From: Salminus brasiliensis
Lineage: Eukaryota; Chordata; Actinopteri; Characiformes; Bryconidae
DNA: 64,000 nucleotides
Direction of reading: 5' to 3'
Assembly: GCF_030463535.1 (NCBI RefSeq)
Contig: NC_132896.1
Coordinates: 23,355,709 to 23,419,708 of the forward strand
In this document: positions 57,988 through 64,000 of the stretch, piece by piece
Numbering within the stretch: position 1 is the stretch's first letter
Layout: each line of letters opens with the position of its first letter
The notes under the pieces: model-generated
Database searches by the model: none
Seen by the model: only the letters and a program-made list of their open reading frames with translations
Told to the model about the DNA's origin: nothing
Made by a program: the position numbers and the translations under genes

Positions 57988-58290
57988 ACACCTCATTCCC
58001 AACTCTCCAACTCATCCCAAAAGTACTGGATGGAGCACCATCATTACAGAGAGCACAGTTCTACTGCTCAAAACCTCAGTGCTGGGGGTCTTATTCCCCT
58101 ATAGTCCACACCTGGCATTAAACATGGAGCCAATATGTTTACTTTTATCTGCCCCAGAGTGTCCTATTTTATTGGCAATACTTCTGTACAGGGTCTATGT
58201 GTATGTGCACCTGTACACCTGTGTCAGCAATAGGCGCATCTTAGCTGAATTAAAGGGGATGCCAACAAATACACTGTATATAAATTGTGA
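57988..58290 (+). repeat. Dispersed teleost repeat, copy 2
   Basis: Same family as 8689-8920 but in the opposite orientation: TGGATGGAGCACCATCATTA, CTCAGTGCTGGGGGTCTTAT and CCACACCTGGCATTAAACAT. This copy is longer on its 3' side (ACACCTGTGTCAGCAATAGG). It ends about 150 bases before the VMA21 promoter region. Confidence 0.75.
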
Positions 58291-58372
58291 GTTTTGTGAG
58301 AAATTGAGCAAAGAGGGGACCAAAGAGGGGACCAACTCCTTATCAATTCTATGAAGAAAGGTATGTAGAAAA

Positions 58373-58412
58373 AAAAAATATATATATATATATAGTGTGT
58401 GTGTGTGTGTAT
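58373..58412. repeat. (AT)n(GT)n microsatellite
   Basis: Short AT run followed by GT dinucleotides, about 170 bases before the VMA21 start. Confidence 0.85.
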
Positions 58413-58429
58413 ACATAGTTTTATACGCC

Positions 58430-58581
58430 TCTCCTCCGTTAGATGGCAGTAAACACGGGACGTAGAAGCAATTCTCTCATGAGAGGAACATTGCTCTCAT
58501 GTGACCCGAACTCTCCTGTTTAAACACACATTAGAAGCTAGCTAGCTCTATTATTCAGAAGAATTGGAAAAAATAAAGAAA
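58430..58581 (+). promoter_or_regulatory. vma21: VMA21 promoter-proximal region
   Basis: It contains TCATGTGAC at 58497-58505, whose complement GTCACATGA also occurs upstream of COMMD5. This is a CLEAR/M-box-like motif of the kind bound by TFEB/MITF factors that control lysosomal and V-ATPase genes. A GCTAGCTAGCT tract lies at about 58537-58547, and AGATGGCAG at 58441 resembles a YY1 site. Function is inferred. Confidence 0.5.
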
Positions 58582-59801
58582 ATGGAGGGATTTGTTAAAA
58601 CGTCTCTGAACCCAACCTCAGAAGTTGTCGCGGATTTCAGAGGGTACGTTGCTCGCTTCTTTTTTGTGAACATGTGAATAGCTTACGTTAGTTGGTTAGC
58701 TTGCTAGCTAACACCAGCTCCAATTCATTCTGTTAGCCAGAGTGAATCTGTGTGGCACTCGCTGATGCGCCCGCATCCCTAGATCAATGCACTTCGTTCA
58801 GTTATCTCCCACCTGTTTTGTATAGGTATATTTCTGGGTATACATCTTTGGTATCTGGGTATAGATATACATATTTGTTTGTTGTGGGGGTTTGCTCTCT
58901 TTCTGCAGTCTCATGTAGCTTAGTGTTCTCCTCAGGCGACAGTATAGTATAGCAACAAACTGTAGTTATTTGTAACAGTACGTTTCCAGACATGATGCGA
59001 GGTGAAGCAACGTTAGGTTTGAACACTTAGGATGCTTCAATACACTTTAAAATGAATGCTGTTGCCATAATCCTTTATCTAGTTCCTTTTTACCCTTGGC
59101 AGCATTTCACCATGTGGTTTTAGAGTTTCCTCATTCCTGTTATTCATTTTCTGATTTATTTTTGTATGAACTGAATTGGGTACTGTAGATATCTATTCAT
59201 CTAAGACATTTTATGTAGGTCACTATTATTTTAATACAACCTCCTTATCTGCTTCGTGATGGATACATTTTCTTTATACTGTACCTTATACTATATCCTT
59301 ATCCTGCTCAGGCAAGGCATATGTAGTCAGAAGCAAACACATCTATAATAAACCTAATATAAGAATTTATATTAGGCTTATTATGAGCCTAATATAGTTT
59401 ATGAACTATGATGCTGTGATGCATAATCTCATTCACTCAAAAACTTTGTTTTCCAGGAATGATGGGTCCTTGGTATCTGCACTTAAAACGTTGCTGTTTT
59501 TTACTGTTTTAATGGTTACTGTGCCAATAGGTTTATACTTCGCATCAAAGGCATATGTTTTTGAAGGTAAGGTAATATCCACCTGTTTCTGGCTGCATTA
59601 TGACTTGATACTAGAAATTGCCTTAAAATATCAACACTGTTCTGTTTTCTTTCTACAGGCTCACTGCAGATGTCCAACACAGATAGTTATTTCTACGCTG
59701 CTATTGTAGCAGTTTTGGCAGTACATGTGGTCCTAGCCCTTTTTGTTTACGTAGCTTGGACTGAAGGTTCTTCCCAGAGGAGGAAGGGCAAGCATGATTA
59801 G
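58582..59801 (+). CDS. vma21: VMA21, vacuolar ATPase assembly integral membrane protein
   Basis: Three exons, 58582-58643, 59457-59566 and 59659-59801, joined at GT-AG sites into 104 residues (human 101). The N terminus is MEGFVKTSLNPTSE. The first membrane segment lies in LKTLLFFTVLMVTVPIGLYF and the second in YFYAAIVAVLAVHVVLALFV. Between them are the conserved SNTDSYFYAA residues, and the tail is basic (SQRRKGKHD). VMA21 is an ER-resident chaperone for assembly of the V0 sector of the proton-pumping V-ATPase. Its two-helix hairpin matches this fully, with no residue loss. AATAAA at 59810-59815 begins only nine bases after the stop. The gene follows the melatonin receptor in the same orientation, as VMA21 follows GPR50 in mammals. 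Confidence 0.97.
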
Positions 59802-59809
59802 ACCAGATC

Positions 59810-59815
59810 AATAAA
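59810..59815 (+). terminator. vma21: Poly(A) signal AATAAA just after VMA21 stop
   Basis: The canonical hexamer starts nine bases after the TAG. If used, the 3' UTR would be unusually short; other sites downstream may be preferred. Confidence 0.4.
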
Positions 59816-59829
59816 TGTACAGATCTGCA

Positions 59830-62100
59830 TTATTCCACTGACGTTGTCGGTGAGTGTAATGAAAGGTTTAAATTGATGGTCGTATATTGCGTTTCAAATT
59901 AAGGGTTGAATGTGAATTATAGAAATTATTTGCTTGATATTATGTTTGAGATGTTCATACTATAAAATAGGAGTGTAACGGTGCTTAAAAGTCACTGCGA
60001 GATTGTGTGCACCGAGCCGTGACCACTGTACCATGACGGTTCAGTGTGAATACACTTACAGCAAGTCTTTGTTGATTTTATGATAGGATGGATGTTTATG
60101 ATCTCTCATTACAGTTGTAATTACTGTTATTGTATGTCCTTTTTGTTTCAAAATGTTGTCACTTGTTTATGTTTGGATATTTGTATTTTTGAGATGCAGA
60201 CGTTCTCCAAAATTGTGTTGAATGTGTTGTTCATAAACAGTGTGATCAGGCCATGAGTAAAGTTTCTGGGTATGCTGTTGTTCTTGAGTGTGTTGTTTAT
60301 GTATTGACCTGTGTTGAAATTTTTAAATGTTGCTAACATCATGCAGTGGAGCCAGTATTAAAATGAGTACATTTATTTTCCACAGTCTGTTGAATGTAAT
60401 GTCCAGTGCCAATGTATACTGAAGGCTTATATTTATCAGTCAGTGTCAGTCAGTGTCAGTCAGTGGGTTTTTATTATCTATATACAGAGTACACCGTGAA
60501 ATGAAACAATGTTCCTCCAGGACCATGGTGCAACATAGACACAGTGCAACACAGTACAAGTGCAGACAGACAATACAGACAAAGAATAATAAATAATTTA
60601 GTATGATATGTTGCATTATTATGTTTAGGTCATTGCTTGATCTACCAAATGGGGGTTTGGGTGACTGCCCAGTGGCCCAAACAACCACGTTTTGAGTTGT
60701 TTTAGGTATCTGTTAACATTTAAATTGTTAAATCTGTTCACATAACAGACTAGTGAGCTTTGAGAAATCCAGCTGTAAATATTCAGTAAGCATCTTTATG
60801 CCAGTCTTTGGTGTGCAGAAATGTCTATTGATAAGACAAAAATAAATGACTATGATCGTGTCTTGTTTGACATGCATTGTAATATTAGTTAGGAATATTA
60901 TTCTTATCAAGTGAGCTGATGCCCTCTTATTGCGAAGGCAATTTATTAACCAAACATCACCCCATCAATGAAATGTGACCACCGCTCACCAGATATTTTA
61001 TTTTGGATGGTGGACCATTCTCAGCAGAGCAGCTTTCCTGGGCTTTACTTGTTGGTAGTAAAATTGTTAAACAGATAATTAGTTTCATCCAGGCCTTCTG
61101 CAATGGTCTTTTTCTTTCCAGGGGATCCTTGTTAGCCGGGTGGTTTTATTTTATTTTATTTTTTTATTTTTTTTACCAGTGCACAAACATGTACACAAAC
61201 GTTCCACTACTGTTAGCCCCTGTTGTGCCCTGAATGCCCCACCAATTAGTCCTTTGTGTCCTATTCCATTGATAGATTGGGTAGAGGGTGGCAGGCAAAT
61301 GATACAGCAGCAGATAGGCTACAATCAGTACCGACGTACAGTAATCGTCTAAGTACAAAGTGAACCTGTATGGTAGATGCACCTGTTAAAATGGCTAGTC
61401 AGTGTAGGTACTACATACATGTTACCAAAACACTCCAATGGTGCGCCTTATTTAACCAGTAGACGATTTCAAGATTTTACTTTTTAAATTCGCCACATCT
61501 TAAATAATAAACATTACAAAACTTGGTTGCATGGTCAGGATGACAAATTATATTTCAAGGAAGTTCAGACTTTTCATATCATGGACTGATAACATTTCAC
61601 AGCTGTAAATGTGCTTGTTTTATGGTACTTCCTTGATAGTTAGCTATTATTGGCCAGTCTGAGCTTGACTGCTACATTTATGTTTTGTCATGTAGGTGGT
61701 GAAAATATTAATAGTGTGGCCACCAAATTTGAGGTGTAATGATGAGATGTAGAAAGAGAGAGAGAGTTTTTTTTTATTGTCTCTTGATGGTCATCTGTCA
61801 AGAGGTAGATGATTGTTCATGAAATTAGCCATAGGAATGCCCCTACTAATATAATGCTGTAATGAACACTGGTGGACATTTTATATCTGTTACTTTTTTC
61901 ACATTTATTTGCTTTGTTCTTTAGAGGGCATATGTTTCCAGTGATGAGGAAAGGGTAGGGCACAACCCTTTTAAATGAATACTATCTTAACCAGCGTTCA
62001 AGGTCCAGGATGATAAGGCAAGCTCCACCTGACGTAAAGCAATCTTGGATTACCATGGGCTGATATCCTATTACAGTTAACTGCAGGTACAGAACAACAC
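59830..62100. other. Intergenic stretch between VMA21 and RNF128
   Basis: It holds a short copy of the dispersed repeat found at 17104-17880 (listed separately) and a T-rich run at about 61140-61180. Otherwise no gene is recognised. Confidence 0.5.
60437..60600. repeat. Short copy of the 17104-17880 repeat
   Basis: It starts with tandem GTCAGTCAGT units and continues with GTTCCTCCAGGACCATGGTG, CAACATAGACACAGTG and GTGCAGACAGACAATACAGA, in the same order as 17120-17285. It ends in AATAATAAATAATT. Confidence 0.85.
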
Positions 62101-62150
62101 TACACGGTGTGGCACAGAGCAGTAGAATTGTTTGCCTGGCTCTGGGAAAA

Positions 62151-62574
62151 ATGGAAAAGGACAAAAGATTAATGCATCGGTTGACATGGGTCTGGCTGGC
62201 ATTATGGATTTTCCAGTTTCCAGTCCATTCATGTGCCTCCTACATGGTCCTTTGGAGTGCCTTTGTGGAGCTCCAGTACTTCAACACAGAGACTAACCAG
62301 ACAACGACTAGTATGTGTGAGTGTGGTTGGTCTGGGTCTGCTTCACCTCAGTTTTCTGCTTCTGGAGACGTGGCGCTTCCTAAGTCGGATCTCCTGGCCT
62401 GCACTCCCAATGCAACCTTCGCTGTCAACCATACGCCATGGATAGCTCTCATCAAAAGAGGTAACTGTAGCTATGATGAGAAGATTCAAGCTGCCCAGCG
62501 AGAAGGAGCCTCAGCTGTGGTTATCTACAACCTTGATGGCACTGGAAACACAACAAACCCAATGTCCCTTTCAG
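62151..62574 (+). CDS. rnf128: RNF128 (GRAIL) first coding exon, gene continues beyond window
   Basis: The exon encodes 141 residues plus one base, with a donor at 62575 (TTTCAG|GTATGA). I chose the ATG at 62151 because the text after it (about residues 8-29, ending VHSCA) is a good signal peptide; an in-frame ATG at 62109 adds 14 residues. The rest is the start of a protease-associated (PA) domain: MCECGWSGSASP, PWIALIKRGNCSYDEKIQAA, GASAVVIYNLDGTGN. This most resembles the alternative, CECG-containing first exon of mammalian RNF128. Possible N-glycosylation sites occur at NQT, NAT, NHT, NCS and NTT. The family is a type I endosomal membrane E3 ligase; the transmembrane and RING parts are not in this window. 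A related PA-RING gene is a minor alternative. Confidence 0.88.
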
Positions 62575-64000
62575 GTATGACTATCAGCCCATACAAAGTC
62601 TCAGTAGCTGCTTGTGTAATGAGGTCATTGTCTAACTAAACAACCACAAAATAAAATAAAATGTTCAACTGAAGATACATACAAATTCAAACCATTTTAA
62701 TAGTCATATCTAGCTGGTCAACTTTTAATGAACATACTTTCATCTTTATGTTATAAAACAGTAGGCATCTAAAATAAATTATCAGGGACAAAGAGTTTTA
62801 CTGAATTGCAAGTGTTGTATTATAGAATGATTGACCGTTTGGTGGCCAATTTCAGTTTTCTACTGAAACATAATAAATTCTACTTTAGTCCCTGTGTAAA
62901 CAGCACTTTCAGTGTCGTATGTTTAAGTTGATCTCTGTGATTTTTTCATCTTTTCAGAATTTTCTTTGTGAATGTTCTGTGTCCTTCAGTCACAGATTAG
63001 CCCCACATGTTAATGTATTTTATTCAACTCTAGCTTCACAAATCCGAGTCCAAGGATGGTCCAATATCTTTGCTTAGTACTGTAATAAGGCTACTTTATC
63101 TCTAGTGCTGAGTCACATACCTTGCTACCTTGGGTCCACTTCAAAAGTTTATGCAAACACAGGCATTATTAGTAGTAGTCACAAATACCCTTAAAGTCAT
63201 ATTGTCTATAAACCTGTTCATATTATGACAAGCATTGGTTTAGTATATTCAGAAGATAAGAAGACCTTAAAGCAATGGTAAAGGCAATGTTCCAGTAATT
63301 TTGCGTATAAAGACTTTTTAGGCTACAGTATTAAACATTTCATCTTCTAACTGCAGTATTAGTGCTCAAGTGCAATGTGCATCCTGATGAACTAGAAGCA
63401 GGGCAGTTTTCTACATTTCTTTAGTTGTGTTTCTGTGTTTATTTGAATGTCTTACATATTTGACTCTTTTGTATTGTCGTTTTGTCATAGTACCCTAAAG
63501 GCTTCATATACTTAGGTCTAAAACACACTTAATCTCTATTTGTGTTATACAATAGAGTTACAGAAAACCAATTACTCTACATCTGGATCAGGCTGTGCCA
63601 CCTGGTAAAACACCTGTGTTTAAATGCGGAAAAAGCTTGACTGGAGATGGTACAAATCAGAACCAGAACCAAACAGCTCAACTATCTATGGCATAAAATG
63701 CCTCTGTACTGTACTACATATGGTACTTTGAACATACTACTTACCATTAGAATGTTTGCTTCCAATTATTTAAAGCCCATTAAAGTAAAAGCTAAGTTTG
63801 AGAATATGTTTTTAAATAGTCTGAAATTGGATTTTTATACAACTGAGATTACTTAGCCAAATCTGAACTGTAGCACAAATCTGTAACTGTCACAATAAAA
63901 ACAGAGAGGTAAATAAACCCTTCACATATCTATTCTTACTTTTACTCCTGCGTGAACAACTACATAAAAATGTAGTAACGTAGCAAGTCAATTAATCTTT
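62575..64000 (+). other. rnf128: First intron of RNF128 (partial)
   Basis: AT-rich sequence with no further PA-domain exon recognised up to the window edge. Confidence 0.6.

Overview
This window is nuclear DNA from a vertebrate, almost certainly a teleost fish. It has split genes with GT-AG introns, vertebrate gene families, many Tc1-like DNA transposons with long inverted repeats, a tRNA-derived SINE, and long (AT)n/(AC)n/(AAT)n microsatellites. I could not fix the species from sequence alone.

Six protein-coding genes are supported, left to right. (1) FAM199X, minus strand: six exons, coding part complete (stop at 92-94, start at 12085), with a probable non-coding first exon near 13454. (2) COMMD5, plus strand, 14751-19675, seven coding exons. 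(3) LONRF3, plus strand, 21842-28664, thirteen coding exons: TPR, RING, TPR, RING and LON-substrate-binding architecture. (4) A Mel1c-type melatonin receptor (mtnr1c, the non-mammalian counterpart of GPR50), plus strand, exons at 43369-43555 and 49863-50728 separated by a 6.3 kb intron. (5) VMA21, the V-ATPase assembly chaperone, plus strand, 58582-59801. (6) The first coding exon of RNF128/GRAIL, plus strand, from 62151 to 62574; its remaining exons lie beyond the right edge.

The gene order recalls the human X chromosome: FAM199X and RNF128 (Xq22), LONRF3 (Xq24), and GPR50 next to VMA21 (Xq28), the last pair also in the same relative orientation. COMMD5 is the exception (human 8q24). The genes do not form one pathway. 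Several concern protein turnover and endolysosomal function: LONRF3 and RNF128 are RING E3-type proteins, COMMD5 belongs to the COMMD/Commander family, and VMA21 is needed for lysosomal acidification.

Repeats fill much of the rest. FAM199X introns hold a decayed full-length Tc1-like element (494-2092), a second Tc1 relic containing a nested insertion with a 9-bp target duplication (2416-3359), a Tc1 fragment (5790-6462), a deleted Tc1 element split by a SINE (7033-7850) and smaller fragments. Another near-full-length Tc1-like element lies at 32004-33523. Long gene-free stretches (28.7-32 kb, 35.7-40.7 kb, the mtnr1c intron, 50.8-58 kb, 59.8-62.1 kb, 62.6-64 kb) show mostly AT-rich sequence with scattered repeats.

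I found no clearly new biological system. The observations most worth checking are a partial duplication of the COMMD5 5' region that seems to have lost its two exons, a His-to-Arg change at a zinc-ligand position of LONRF3 RING1, an adjacent E-box and D-box in the LONRF3 promoter, shared GTCACATGA motifs at COMMD5 and VMA21, a perfect 18-bp hairpin in the FAM199X 5' intron, and a 38-bp minisatellite.
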